DNA from: Micrasema longulum
Taxonomy: Eukaryota; Arthropoda; Insecta; Trichoptera; Brachycentridae
DNA: 64,000 bases
Direction of reading: 5' to 3'
Assembly (NCBI GenBank): GCA_022494885.1
Contig: JAGVSM010002360.1
Location: forward strand, 1-64,000
Under the pieces are notes generated by a model. It did no database searches and was not told the DNA's origin. It saw only the letters and a program-made list of their open reading frames with translations. This document shows, one piece after another, positions 20,097 through 30,789 of the stretch. The translations under genes were made by a program, and so were the position numbers. Within the stretch, counting starts at the first letter, position 1, and each line of letters begins with the position of its first letter.

Positions 20097-20145
20097 GGTG
20101 TCCTGTCGAAGAGATGGGTACGTCTCGAAACCGGTAGGCATAGAA
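20097..20145 (+). ncRNA. Putative hammerhead ribozyme-like motif
   Basis: Order of elements: GGTGTC (stem I 3' strand), CTGTCGA (core; canonical CTGATGA), A, GAGA-TGGGTACG-TCTC (stem II and loop), GAAA, CCGGT, A, then GGCAT (stem I 5' strand, able to pair with GTGTC allowing G-U). Cleavage would follow GTA. Stem III is the self-complementary ACCGGT, as in hammerheads that act as dimers. Two core changes argue against activity in this copy. The copy at 50961 keeps CTGATGA exactly but is truncated. Confidence 0.4.
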
Positions 20146-20172
20146 AAGTCGGTAAGTGGTTATATTCAAATT

Positions 20173-20640
20173 TATATACAAGTTTTGCTGATTGGCGAAT
20201 TGGCTTCCGGCGAACCCGAAATCAATCAACACATTGCTTCGCTTGAACGGTATTTTTTCCCATTTTATGTATAAAATGAAAAGTATTCCAACTCATTTAG
20301 GAGATATAAAATATAAATTTAAAATAACAAAAAAAAACGCGATATTCAAAATACATGTCTCACATATATTCTGAAGATTAAATATCATATCTTTATATGT
20401 ATAATTCTTCTGTGCGTGTGATGTCACTAAACTCCTCGTAAACGGCATAACCGATTTACGTGCATTTTCAGTGAAATGTAAAAATTTGTTATGCGCGTGT
20501 GTGTAAATATTAAAATTTTCAATCGAATCTGTAAAAAAAGTTATGAGCATAAATCTTTTTTTCGTCGACCTACCAGGGTTGCATTCGACAAGAACGCACA
20601 TACAAAAAAACGGAAGGATATTGTTTTGTTGTGTTTAAAA
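20173..20640. repeat. Dispersed repeat K fragment and flank
   Basis: 20385-20490 (AATTCTTCTGTGCGTGTGAT then AAACTCCTCGTAAACGGC) matches 33780-33870. It resembles sequence found in insect Helitron-like elements, but no helicase or CTRR hairpin end is visible, so the class is a guess. Confidence 0.4.
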
Positions 20641-22223
20641 AAGTTTCGTTTTTTATGGATCCCAATTAGATTATTTCCTTAAATTCCTTATAATTTCTTC
20701 CCGTTTATTTTTGTTTACTGGATTTTTTGTAAAATTAAAATAATATTAGCTGACATTTAATACGTTTTAGAAAATTGCATTTATGAATTAAGTGCACCCC
20801 TGTTGGTGAGAAGAGCCGAGTTTGACATTTGTAAAAAGAATTATGTATTTGAAATAAATTATTTTATGTTTTGGAATTCAATCATAAACAAGTTCCTAGG
20901 TAAGTCTTTTTTCAAGCTAATAGCAGGCAGACCAACGTTCGGGCAGAACAACGTATGTCGGTTCCGCTTGTTACATATAAAATCAAAATGATTTCATCGA
21001 AGAATATAAGCCTACTTTTATAAAGAAAAATCACATTTAACTTGCATGTTCTTACTGAAAACTTAACCGTGGAGGCCGCCGTTGTTTACTTTAAATAAAT
21101 AAATAAATAAAAAATAAAACATCAACGAAACCTACAAGGGCGCGGGCGTGACGTCACAGATCCGACATTTTCTAAGGCATCATTTTCCCGCCAATCGTAA
21201 ATAAACAAAACTTTGTTTCTATTTCACGAACAACGCTCCGAATATTGTCTTTGAGGTTTTAACTCGTTTGCGAAGTATTACCATAAACTTTTCTCTTTAC
21301 TTTAGCTTCAAAGAAGAAATATAAGAATATACCGCGTACATTTCTCGTTCATTCCATTTAAAATAAAATAATTTTATTTTAAAATGGAATTATTTGCATC
21401 AACATTTGGTACCTACCGATTTTTAAAATATCTTGTACTAATTAATATGGACACTGGGAACATCAAATCCCGGGTCCACAATATACCAATCTAACAAGGC
21501 ACCATGCGCGGCGAAACGGAAGCGCAAATCAGACTCTCTCCGATCAACACTGGTACCGGTCGGCCAACACGACACAGCTAACGACATTCATCGTAAATGT
21601 AAATTTAATTCGCGTTCGTTTAACAAGACTAGATTTTTTTCACTATTGTGTTTATCTAAAATTAAAAACATATGAATCTTTTATTTAATAGCTGGGGAAT
21701 AAATATTAATTATTTTGTGAACAAAAAACATCACATTAAAATATATCAGTTGACGTATTGTCATAATGTTTGTTTGTTTCAGCATCATATTTATCCCAGT
21801 GTATCCATTTTTTCTCAAAATTACTCTCATTCTACAGAACAGTAAGTTTATTTTCTTTCTCTTCAGTAGCCAAAAACAAAATACTTCTACAATAATTTAT
21901 ATGAGGCACTATAATGGAATTAGAAGTCATCCTGCACGAATCTGCACTTACATACCATCTAATTCTTCCCATAAGAGAAATCTTCCTTGCTACCTTATTC
22001 GGAACATGTCCCTTTCGTTGGACACTCGATAAGCCCACAAGATACAAACACATTTCAAATGTCTTAATTTTATTTATCATGGAGATTTTGAGAGTCCATA
22101 AAACGCATGCTCCTATAGTTCCCATCTCACGCTCAGTCTCAGGTCTCGGTTGAATGGGAGTTTTTACATTTGGTAGACGGTTGACCTCGCCATTTAAATT
22201 CTGGATTAATTGAAATCAATAAA
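20641..22223. other. Unassigned intergenic DNA
   Basis: No gene with a recognisable domain. Features seen: a (TAAA)n tract at 21091-21115, a 40-bp hairpin at 21351-21390, and a GC-richer stretch at 21130-21200 and 21470-21570. The overlapping frames around 21766-22153 oppose each other and lack signatures. Confidence 0.4.
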
Positions 22224-23661
22224 CATATTACAACAGAGATAAAGAACATTTAAGAGAAAGTAATATATTGTGCGAAGTAGACTCGAGAGTGGCTCGATGA
22301 TTTGGGGGCCACGTGAACTGAAGTACTCTCCTATGATAGGGAAAATCCAAAAGAAGTTTCTGAGATATCTCTACATGAGAGAGTGCGGGTATTATCCTTG
22401 GCTCTATCCGACCGAGTTTCTCCAGGGTATGCTTGGCTACAACAGTTTAGAGACTAGAAGGAATGTGTGTTTGACTACACATTTTTATCGATTGTTGCGT
22501 GGTATTGTCGATAATCCTGAGATTATGATTAGCATTGGTTTGTATGTTCCTGATAATTACCTAAGACAGCGTCAGCATAGATTGTTTCATATTCAGATAT
22601 ACAGGACCAACCTGCCAATGCTTATGCCTGTTGGAAGAGCTACCGCTATGCTGAACAACATCGCTCTGGATATTGATATGTTCCATGTATCCGAAGGGGA
22701 TTTCCGGAGTAGGATTCTCCTACTACTTTGACATGAATCTCTTTCATGTATTTTTTTTCTTTTTTATAATTTGCACGTATAAAATGTATGTTTGTAATGT
22801 ATATGTTATATTTTAATAAATTAATTGAATTGAATTGAATATAGAAGTCTAGGCATCTACTGGGCTTATGACCTGTGAATGGCTGGTTTAAGTGGCCACT
22901 TTACACACTGTGTAACATTCACCATTCTGCCCATATTTGAACATCTTTATTCTTTCAATTTTTTCATCTGTTGATGTTTGTGAAGTTAAAGAGCTGAAAC
23001 CTTTATTTATGCGGGTGAGATTCGTGTAATTAAATTATTTCACCTACATACTATGCAACGCCTGAAAATGTTATTTTAAAAAAAATGTTTTTCATCTCTG
23101 TTGTAATATCTTAATATAAACAGCTCCCTAAGGAGTTGAATCTAGTCCCTATCTAAAAATTTGGACAAACTCAAAATATTATTATTGAATATATAAGGTC
23201 ATAAGTTCTGTAGATGCCTAGACTTCTATATTACCTGCCTTCTCTAAAATGTTCTTCATCTCTGTTGTAATATGTTGATATTAACAACTCCCCAGGGAGT
23301 TGAATTCAGTCTTTGTCTATAAAAATTTGGACAAACTCAAAATATTGTTGATAAATCTACCTGTTCCATGAAGAAGTACAGAAATTGAAAAAATAAAATT
23401 TTCAGGCGTTGCCTAGTATGTAGGTGAAATAATTCAATTAGATGAATCTCACCCGCATAAATAAAGGTTCAGCTCTTTAACTTCACAAACGTCAACAGAT
23501 AAAAGAATTGAAAGAATATAGATGTTCAAATAAGGGCAGAATAGTGAATGTTACACAGTGTGTAAAGTGGCCACTTAAACCAGCCATTAAGCACTGTAGA
23601 TGCCTAGACTTCTATATTACCTTCTCTTAAATGTTCTTCATCTCTGTTGTAATATGTTTAT
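22224..23661. mobile_element. Foldback family A cluster (at least two nested copies)
   Basis: Left arm 22224-22267 plus 22844-23060 (ACTGGGCTTATGACCTGTG, GTGTAACATTCACCATTC); terminal piece 23085-23110; tail 23111-23180; partial right arm 23195-23275 and tail to ~23350; then a long right arm 23385-23660 ending TCTCTGTTGTAAT. The long arms run ~260 bp and share CTAGTATGTAGGTGAAAT against its complement. Confidence 0.7.
22268..22837 (+). mobile_element. LINE ORF2 C-terminal fragment inside family A
   Basis: Frame 22270-22731 encodes SRLESGSMIWGPRELKY, then QKKFLRYLYMREC, the end domain of a LINE reverse transcriptase, with a stop at 22731 and a short 3' UTR ending in (TTGAA)n (22823-22840). 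It interrupts the family A arm exactly between two AATATA copies (22262-22267 and 22838-22843), a probable target duplication. Strongly 5'-truncated. Confidence 0.8.
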
Positions 23662-23667
23662 ATAAAT

Positions 23668-23875
23668 GAATCGGGTTGTGGTTCTGTGGCTAGTATCTCG
23701 GACTGACGGACCAAAGGTCCGTGGTTCGAATCCTCCTCTACCCCAACTTGATTCTCATTTTCTAATTGGCGTGATGGTAGTAGAGTTATTTACAACTCGT
23801 TGAAAATGGCCCTCAAAATTAAATATTTGGGTAAATCATAAAAACGCAAATATTTATTTTCCAAAAAAAAAAAAT
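23668..23875 (+). mobile_element. SINE family G
   Basis: Begins GAATCGGGTTGTGG, has CTAGTATCTCGGACTGACGG and GGTTCGAATCC, and ends in an A-run (23864-23875). It lies directly after the family A cluster. Confidence 0.8.
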
Positions 23876-24047
23876 AAGTGGAAGAGTATTTTAAAATTAA
23901 TAACCTATATGTAATTAAAAGTTATTACTTCATTACTCCTAGTAATAATTTATTTATCTTACGCAATGTTTTAAAGGGACACGAAGAATGATGAAATATA
24001 GTTTTTGGGAAGAAAATCTATTTATGCTAAATACAATAAATATATTA

Positions 24048-24245
24048 GCAAATTACAAGAGATGAAGAACATTTTAGAGAAGGTAAAATGGAAGTCTGGG
24101 CATTTACAAGGCTTATGATCTGTCATTGTCTGATTTATGTGGCCACTTTACACACTGTGTAACATTCACCATGTTTCCTATGTTTGAACATCCAAATTTC
24201 TTCGATTCTTCCATCTGTTGATTTTGGCGAAGTTAAAGAGCTGAG
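24048..24245. mobile_element. Foldback family A, single arm
   Basis: TTACAAGAGATGAAGAACAT, GGCTTATGATCTGTCATTG and CTTTACACACTGTGTAACAT match the left arm. The right arm is missing. Confidence 0.65.
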
Positions 24246-24765
24246 TCCTGGTCCCGACCCTGATGTATGGGAGCAAAGTATGGACTTGGAAAAACAGGGA
24301 TGAAAGTAAGCTGACGAATGTGTGGTAAAATCCAGTCCTTGTCAACAAAATTTTGGACAATCTGAAAATATTGTTAGTTAACATTAAAGTGTATGAATAG
24401 ATAAATCCTACACAGACAGAATAAACAACATGTGTGTAGAACTTCCAATACATGTATTGCTTCATTTTCTCTTTGTCCCACTATTCCCGCGTACATATAT
24501 CCCACCCCTTTGCAACCTGTTACAGTCAGTTGTTGCTTGCCGTCTACGCCAATGTTCCCAGAACCAATACACCCCGTAAACACGAAATACAGCGGATCGT
24601 CAACCATTTTCTTTAGTTTTTTTTATAATAAGAGATGTCGAGGGTCAGATATTGGAACCGACACATTTGTGAGAAGCATATTGATGCACGGCTGTGAGAA
24701 TATACTTTAGTTTATTTATTTTATAAATATATTTATTTATTTGACACTTTATATACAAATACAAT
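24246..24765. other. Unassigned DNA with family A tail
   Basis: ~24328-24390 is a family A-associated tail (AAATCCAGTCCTTGTC). The opposing frames 24178-24465, 24374-24607 and 24432-24710 carry no family signature. Confidence 0.4.
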
Positions 24766-25605
24766 ATATTTATTTATTTATTGATTTACACGCCCAATAG
24801 GCTTTTACATATTTTAGAAATTACATTTAAGTGCAGCAGTGAAACATGAGTATGTAAATTTGGTTAAAATCAAAGATAACATAAGAAAAGCTAAAAGATA
24901 CAATAATAAGTAAAAATCAGGAAATGTACCAACATAGGTATATGGTACATAGAAAAATATTTAAAAAATTTACATATGAAAACATACACGCATACATATA
25001 CATACATATAAGTTTATACATTATTAAAAAGATACATGAGAAAAAGAAATAGTAAATAAAGAAAAATGTTAAGAAATTTTACATAAATTAATTTATAACC
25101 TTTTGAATACTTAACCTATATTTATATAAATACAGACAAAATATATCAACTTCACCATACTCGTTACCTAGCCGGTGTAGTCTAGGTATTGGTGAATTGT
25201 AATAATAATTGTGACTGCCAGGAGATTCAAAAAATAACGTTAGCTGCCGAGTATTTCGAAGAGGTACTTTCAAGCTGATAACACTAGTTAATTCCGGGAC
25301 GTCCAATACGCCATTCGCTATTTTATATAAATTTAATAAGTCATTTATAATTCTTCTTTTACATAGAGTTGACATATTTAGTGTACATAATAAATTATCA
25401 TAATCAATATTTTCAGCGGGTATATTAAGTTTGTAATTGATGAATCTAAGGAATTTACGTTGTACTCTTTCTAACTTTAAAATATGAACATTGTAATAAG
25501 GTGACCAAATTGTTGAATTGAATTCTAAATTACTTCTAACCAAGGCAGTAAATAGCACTTTGAGGGTAGTGATGGAATATATACATATAAGGGCGGGCAT
25601 ATTGC
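24766..25605 (-). mobile_element. LINE ORF2 C-terminal fragment, minus strand
   Basis: Frame 25600-25088: LFTALVRSNLEFNSTIWSPY, then RVQRKFLRFINYKLN, RRIINDLLNLYKI and NSPIPRLHRLGNEY, a standard LINE reverse-transcriptase thumb/C-terminal region. The stop at 25088 is followed by a 320-bp 3' UTR ending in (AAATA)n near 24770. It joins the decayed end of the BEL element at ~25605-25675. Confidence 0.85.
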
Positions 25606-25675
25606 CTTAAGACAATTTCTTCTTACCTACCCAATCCGTTCAGTTTAAGAAAATTATTACATCGTCGATTAATGG

Positions 25676-25907
25676 TCATGAATGACTTGATTTAGATAAC
25701 CAAGATGGACTCCACCATAAGGGATGGTTAATCAGTTGATCGGGCATTAAACCTTTTGACGCATAGTCGGCAGCAATAAGCTTAGAAGTTACATAACACC
25801 ATGATGTATCACTGAAAACGGGTAACTGAATATTCATGGGTTCGTTTGGAAGAATATAATTTTGTATGGAAATATGATTCAAAATACAAAAGTTATGTAT
25901 GTTCTCT
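25676..25907 (-). pseudogene. BEL/Pao pol: RNase H end
   Basis: Encodes QENIHNFCILNHISIQNYIL, then ADYASKGLMPDQLINHPLWW, the junction between RNase H and integrase that is characteristic of BEL/Pao pol. It stops at 25676. The preceding LLQWWQ segment is at 26408-26430, separated by a LINE insertion. Confidence 0.85.
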
Positions 25908-25923
25908 TGCCACCATTGCAAGA

Positions 25924-26409
25924 TTTGCAAATTATTTGTTTTTAATATTGTTGACTCCCCTTCGTGCTGCTGCGGATATCCTAACCAATCTTCTGAACAC
26001 ATCCTGTGGTCTTGTCCCTTTCCCCTTCTCTATGATTACCGAATGGAGCTTCTCGCTACTATCCGTGGCCCTGTTATAGGTCCCGTCGGATATACAGATC
26101 TGGTGGCTTCTAAAAAGAATTTCAAGGCTTTTAAAAAGTTTTGTAATCATTTCGGCGAATTGATCATGTCCAATCAATTTAATCCCAGTCAGTGAAGAAT
26201 TCACTTCCCTCTCTTCTCAATCCAATGAAGTACATATTATGTACTTTTGGATTACTTTCTTTCAGCACAAGATGCTAAGGCTACCAGATTTCAGAGAGCT
26301 CCTTCGGGCAGCTTTTCTCGTTTGACAACGAGCAAATTTTCCGTGTATGTGGGCACCGCCAAGGAGACTTATGTCCTCAGATGCGATGTGCGGTATGTGG
26401 TGAGTAAGC
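25924..26409 (+). mobile_element. LINE fragment with zinc knuckle, inserted in BEL pol
   Basis: Flanked by the 16-bp direct repeat TGCCACCATTGCAAGA (25908-25923 and 26410-26425), a LINE-style target duplication. The plus frame ending at 26195 encodes CCCGYPNQSSEHILWSCP, the C-terminal CCHC region of R1/Jockey-type LINE ORF2, and then a basic tail. 486 bp, 5'-truncated, no poly(A). Confidence 0.85.
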
Positions 26410-26425
26410 TGCCACCATTGCAAGA

Positions 26426-27525
26426 GTTCATCAGACAAGTTATTGACCCATCCTAAGGAGGATAACCGTAGTTTTTGCATGAAAAACATCGTCGTAAACG
26501 AAACTCCGATGACAATGTCATCAATGAATATAACTTTTGTGAGAACTTTAGATGATTTAGGATGATAAAATGTATTAAATGGCGGCCTCCGTGGTGTAGT
26601 GGTCAAGACGCTTGACTCACGCACGGAAGGTTCCGGGTTCGATTCCCGGTGAGAACACAAAAATTAAAATGTGATTTTTCTCAAGCCTGGGTGCACTGTG
26701 ATGTAATTCACCACTGTAATTAGGCCTCCTGGCCTGTTGTGGTGCAAAAAAAATAATGTAAAAAATGTAATTAAAAATAACGAACTTATAGATACAGCGA
26801 ATTGCAAAATATGCAGATGAGCTTATGTCGTAAGTGACAGTATTCAACTGAAAATGTTGAAGAGGTTCTTCAGAAGAATTACGCCAAAGTATTAGTTGAT
26901 ACTTGCGGTCACCTTCGTTCAATAAAATTTGTCGATACATCTGCTTTATGTCGACAGTGAAAACAACTTTATGGACTCCAAAACGCAAGATAATATTGAC
27001 GATATTACGTTGCAATTTTGGTCCAGATAATAGAATATCATTGAATGATTTTCTAGATGAACTTGTTATTGATGCGTTAAAGACAACACATAGTCTAGTG
27101 GTGCTTGATTCTTTAAACTCATGATGATGAGAAATATTATACCTCATATGGTCAACAGAACTCGAATGATTGAATACTTTAATACGAACTAGATTCAAGT
27201 ATTCCTTCAGAAATGCAATATTAGCAGGTTTCAGGTGAGAATCACGAGAAGATTTTCTTTCTGATGCGCATAATTGTTTTAATACATTAAGGTATGATTT
27301 TCCCGATTTGGGATTATCAGAAATGAATGGAAGACTCACGATGAATCGACCAGAGGGATTTCGGTCATAACTATTAACGAAATGATTTTTACATAAGACA
27401 TCTTGTTTAGTAAAAAGCTTTTGAGGAATATCTGCTATTTCCCAGAAATCGTTAGTTATTGTATCTAAAATAACTGAATGAGAAACAATATTCTCACGAG
27501 TAAATGAGGAAGATATGATTCAATT
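26426..27525 (-). pseudogene. BEL/Pao pol: reverse transcriptase
   Basis: Minus strand: DFWEIADIPQK and GRFIVSLPF (27450-27320), VVFNASITSSS, SFNDILLSGPKLQRNIV, FTVDIKQMYRQI and LILWRNSSEEPL, then AIRC (26810). After the SINE the strand resumes with IFIDDIVIGV (the catalytic YVDD-type box, here FIDD) and KLRLSSLGWVNNLSDELLQ. The DIKQMY aspartate and the DD pair are kept. About 200 residues seem to be missing between FIDD and the LLQWWQ region, an internal deletion. Confidence 0.9.
26581..26762 (+). mobile_element. SINE family F, best-preserved copy
   Basis: Begins GGCGGCCTCCGTGGTGTAG, B box GGGTTCGATTCCCGG, 3' body GGCCTCCTGGCCTGTTGTGG with an A-rich end. Probable target duplication AAAATGTATTAAAT (26567-26580) and AAAATGTAATTAAA (26762-26775). 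It interrupts the BEL RT between AIRC and FIDD. Confidence 0.85.
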
Positions 27526-28082
27526 TGTTTGATAATTGAAAATAAGCAAATCGTCCTAGGATAATCCATCCAAAGATAGAGGGATACGCAGAAGGTAGAT
27601 TGGGTGATGGGTTTATTCGATTACCATCGAGTATTATATCCTTATAGACATCTGCCCCTAACAAGATGTCAATCGGTCCGGGTTGATGAACTGTTTTATC
27701 AGCTAATTCTAGATGACAAAATTGACTAAATATTGTTTCAGGTAATACACAAGTAGGTAGGTTATTAGTTATGCGTTAAAAATAAGCGCGTTAACATTGA
27801 GTATCGGAGTTTGCGATATTAGTGGTTTAATAACACACTGAACGATACCGCTGGAAAGCTGGGTTGAGTTTTCACCGACACCAGATATTGAGACATGATT
27901 ACGTTTTCGTTTCAACCGTAATCGTTCAACACAAGATTCAGTTATGAATGAAAATCGCGAACCATTATCAATTAGTACACGTACATTATGATTAATACCA
28001 TAGTCGTCACATATGTGTACTATGGCGGTCGCCAGTAAAACAGATTTTTGTGTAATCGTAGAATTAAGTGCATTTAATTCAT
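27526..28082 (-). pseudogene. BEL/Pao aspartic protease and linker
   Basis: RVLIDNGSRFSFITESCVER carries the retropepsin active site (D-N-G-S, where D-S/T-G is usual) and is followed by a VSISGVGENS flap-like stretch. After a TAA at ~27769 the same frame continues PGPIDILLGADVYKD and FGWIILGRF, the conserved linker before RT. Frameshifts lie at ~28080 (from gag) and ~27525 (to RT). Confidence 0.85.
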
Positions 28083-28360
28083 TGGCATTTCGTTGAAGTA
28101 GAAGGAACTTCATTTTGAACAATAATGGTATGTAACAGGGTATGGTGACGTTTAGAACAGATTTTACATGACGTTTTGCTAGCACAATCCTTTAAAAAGT
28201 GTGCTCCCAAACAATTGTAACATAAATTGCATTGTTTTATCAACGGTTTTCGTTCATCGATTGGCATGCCTTTGAATTTATTGCATGCATATAATAAATT
28301 ATCATTATTACAGCAGGGACATTTTTTAATAACATTGGTGGTAAAGGAAGCTTTAAATTG
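28083..28360 (-). pseudogene. BEL/Pao gag zinc-knuckle region
   Basis: Reads CPCCNNDNLLYACNKFKG, then CYNCLGAHFLKDC and CKICSKRHHTLLH, the tandem CCHC/CCCH knuckles typical of BEL/Pao gag. It is separated from upstream gag by a ~510-bp LINE 3' UTR insertion. Confidence 0.9.
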
Positions 28361-28871
28361 TATATGTAATTTTTAATTCTATTTAAATGTTATTTGTGTT
28401 TTTTTTTTATATATACTTTTTTTGGCTTGTATACATAATTTCAATACGTTTTTGATAAAAAAAAATTAACCTGTATTGGGTGTGCGCATATTTTGTTAAT
28501 TAAAAAAAATGATTTTTTTTTGTACTAGTTCAGTATGTATATATACATACATGTAATTTTTAAACTTTTTTCAATTTTCTTTCCCAGATTGCATAATGTA
28601 AACATTATTTTGAATTTATTTCCATGCCTAGTATTCTGTTTATTTTGTTATTTTCAAGTATTTTTCATACCTTTTTTAATTTGTAGTATATCATAATTTT
28701 AATTTTTCTGCTTTTGTAAATAATATTATAGTTTAAAATTTAAAAACGTCTCTAAAAAAATTAATATCTGTATGTCCCTAAATGAGTTTTAAAAAAAAAA
28801 AACTCCTTGGGAATATTGTATATAATTATGTATAATATGTTTTCAATATAATAAATAAAAAAATAAAAAAA
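28361..28871 (+). mobile_element. LINE 3' UTR inserted in BEL gag
   Basis: Very AT-rich, ends in a plus-strand tail AATAAATAAAAAAATAAAA and includes the hairpin-like GAGTTTT(A)nACTCC near 28785-28805. It splits gag between AKVRNAKT and FKASFTTN. No ORF; LINE identity is inferred from the tail. Confidence 0.55.
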
Positions 28872-29138
28872 ATGTTTTAGCGTTTCTGACTTTAGCATTG
28901 GTGGGTCGATTCTCAGGTGAAACTGATTGATTGTCTCTATTGTGAATTGACATACATGTTTCAGATGCATTACATTGATATTCTAAAAAATCTAGAAGGT
29001 TATCGAAAGTAGGAATTTCCATCCTATGGGAAAGCTCGAATGAAGTTAGAATTGAAGATGTTAATTTTTGCGAAATTATATTTAATAATAAAAACGACCA
29101 TTCGTTGACTGAAAAATGGAGAGCGCGTAAAGCTTCTA
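28872..29138 (-). pseudogene. BEL/Pao gag, middle part
   Basis: Frame 29175-28880: HLEALRALHFSVNEWSFLLL, then IISQKLTSSILTSFEL, matching the region of BEL gag upstream of the zinc knuckles. In frame with 29576-29789 once repeat D is ignored. Confidence 0.75.
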
Positions 29139-29575
29139 AATGAGGAACTTCAGCCCTACGGGAAATTGGATACAAAAAATGTTTTCTTACGCGGGGTAAA
29201 AATTAGAGCATTAAATTGTAAGACAAAGTTTTTTGCAAATGTACAGAAAAAATAATAAAAAATATTTTGATAAAAACGCACTACTTTAAATGACGTCACT
29301 GGTTCATGTGAATCAACCTATGATCTGAGAGCTATGGAAGATTTCCGGTCTGCTTGTCGCTTCTGGACCAATAGGAAGAACTGAATGAGAATAAGCGGAA
29401 ATGAACCTCTGACGTTACACGCGGAGATATTTCAGAAATACAAAACTTTGAAAAATCGTAGCGCCTATAATATGATATATAAAAATTAAAAAAAAAAAAT
29501 TTCGACTTAGTTTAACAGTCTTTTAACAAATAAAAATATTCAAAAAAAACCACTGAACTTCCTCATTCTCAGACA
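29139..29575. mobile_element. Short-TIR element D, copy 2, inserted in gag
   Basis: Inverted copy of 7990-8426 with ends GAGGAACTTCAG and, inverted, GAGGAAGTTCAG. It lies exactly between SEN and HLEAL of gag, which marks its outer limits. It includes TGACGTCA at ~29291. Confidence 0.7.
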
Positions 29576-30237
29576 AGGTGTTAAGAAAGTTTCTTAATGT
29601 AATTTCACTTTTTATACTTAGATTAGGTAAAGTTGTAATATTGTCAAGATGGTTGTTTGCAATTAGACGTCGATTTTCATATCGTTTTTCTAGTAATTTG
29701 ATAGCGACGCTATAATTAGTGTTAGTTATAGGTAAATGTTTTACGATGTCTAACGCTTCACCTTGCAAACATCCAATAAGGTAATGCAATTTTTTTTACT
29801 TCGTTGATGACGTCATTATTATGTACCAGGCTCTTGAATATTGAAATAAAATTAAGCCACTTCGTAATCTGACCATTGAAATGTGGCGGATTAATATTTG
29901 GCAAAGAAAAGATTTTAGAATTACTGACGTGACTAGTGGATCCGCTTGAACTGGGAAATGGATTAACTTTAAGAAGAGAGTTATAGATCTTCTTAATTTC
30001 ATAAAACTGTTTCATGAAAGAACCATATCTACATTCGTGTTCTGCAGGGTCGAAACCAGCCTTTTTAGAAGCTTCGACACTAATATGGCTTTCGAAGAAA
30101 TCATTTCTGATTTTTTCTAAGTCAGTATATTGTATTTTAAAATCCTCTAGTGCATTGTCGTCATTTACAGATTTGGCAGTAGCCAATAAATTTGTTAATG
30201 ATAATTGAGTCAATCGGTATCTTATTACAGAAGACAT
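29576..30237 (-). pseudogene. BEL/Pao gag, N-terminal part
   Basis: ATG at 30237. Contains LPNINPPHFNGQITKWLNFI (the usual LPxFxGxxxxW block), then after a frameshift near 29790 LIGCLQGEALDIVKHLPITN and RYENRRLIANNHLDNI. The order and motifs are those of BEL/Pao and related gag proteins. Confidence 0.85.
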
Positions 30238-30789
30238 GGTAACAAAATTTTAAAATACAAGATTAATACACTTTAATACTGTAGGAAGTTAATTTTAAAA
30301 TAAATATTCAACGAGTTTATATACCTACGTAGTATAAATCTATGAAATATTTAGAAATAATAGATGATACTAAAATTTGACATATCTGTTGTGTTTTAAT
30401 TCTTATTATGACGTATCTAAATAGCCATAAGAAAATAATTTATTGCCTTACGCATAAACTAGAAATATTGTGTAGGAACCTACCTACCTACTACATGAAT
30501 TACGAATCTAGTGAATTTTCGAACGTTATTTGAATTTGCACATCACTGGTAGAAATAAGACAAATGAACATTACGCATAAACGAGAAATATTGTGTAGGT
30601 ACCTACCTACTACATGAATTACGAATGAATTTTCGAACGTTATTTGAATTTGCGCGTCACTGGTGGACAAATGGAAGAAAACACGGAAGACAAATAAACA
30701 ACGACGAAAACTTCATACAAGACTGTAATAGGAATCGGGAATGAATTTTAGGAAAGAATTGATATTTATCCGTCTTGAATAGGACCAAA
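30238..30789 (-). other. BEL 5' leader with tandem duplication
   Basis: Untranslated leader between LTR and gag. A ~100-bp direct repeat at 30448-30552 and 30571-30666 (both with GAAATATTGTGTAGG and TTTTCGAACGTTATTTG) is a tandem duplication with period ~123 bp. Confidence 0.6.

Larger units (their letters stand above)
19715..20172. mobile_element. Inverted-repeat element with hammerhead-like ends
   Basis: Ends are inverted copies (~70 bp) of GTCTCGAAACCGGTAG...AGTAAGTGGTTATA, with the 5' halves facing inward. The inner block ATTTTTGTGCAACAACTATG and on to GTGGGTTTTGCATG recurs at 50905-50943, there joined directly to the hammerhead-like end. A family G SINE (19868-20073) has inserted in the middle. 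GAAACCGGT-type ends with ribozyme cores are known from Penelope-like retroelements. No ORF of its own. Confidence 0.55.

Noticed and set aside
19854..20246. 130-residue plus frame and 114-residue minus frame
   Set aside because: Both run through the SINE and the hammerhead-like repeat; no conserved domain.
20385..20490. Helitron
   Set aside because: Only an internal resemblance; no TC start, CTRR end, 3' hairpin or Rep/helicase. Kept as repeat K.
25676..26079. Single gene across 25676-26204 on either strand
   Set aside because: Two unrelated pieces: BEL RNase H on minus (to 25907) and an inserted LINE on plus, separated by a 16-bp target duplication.
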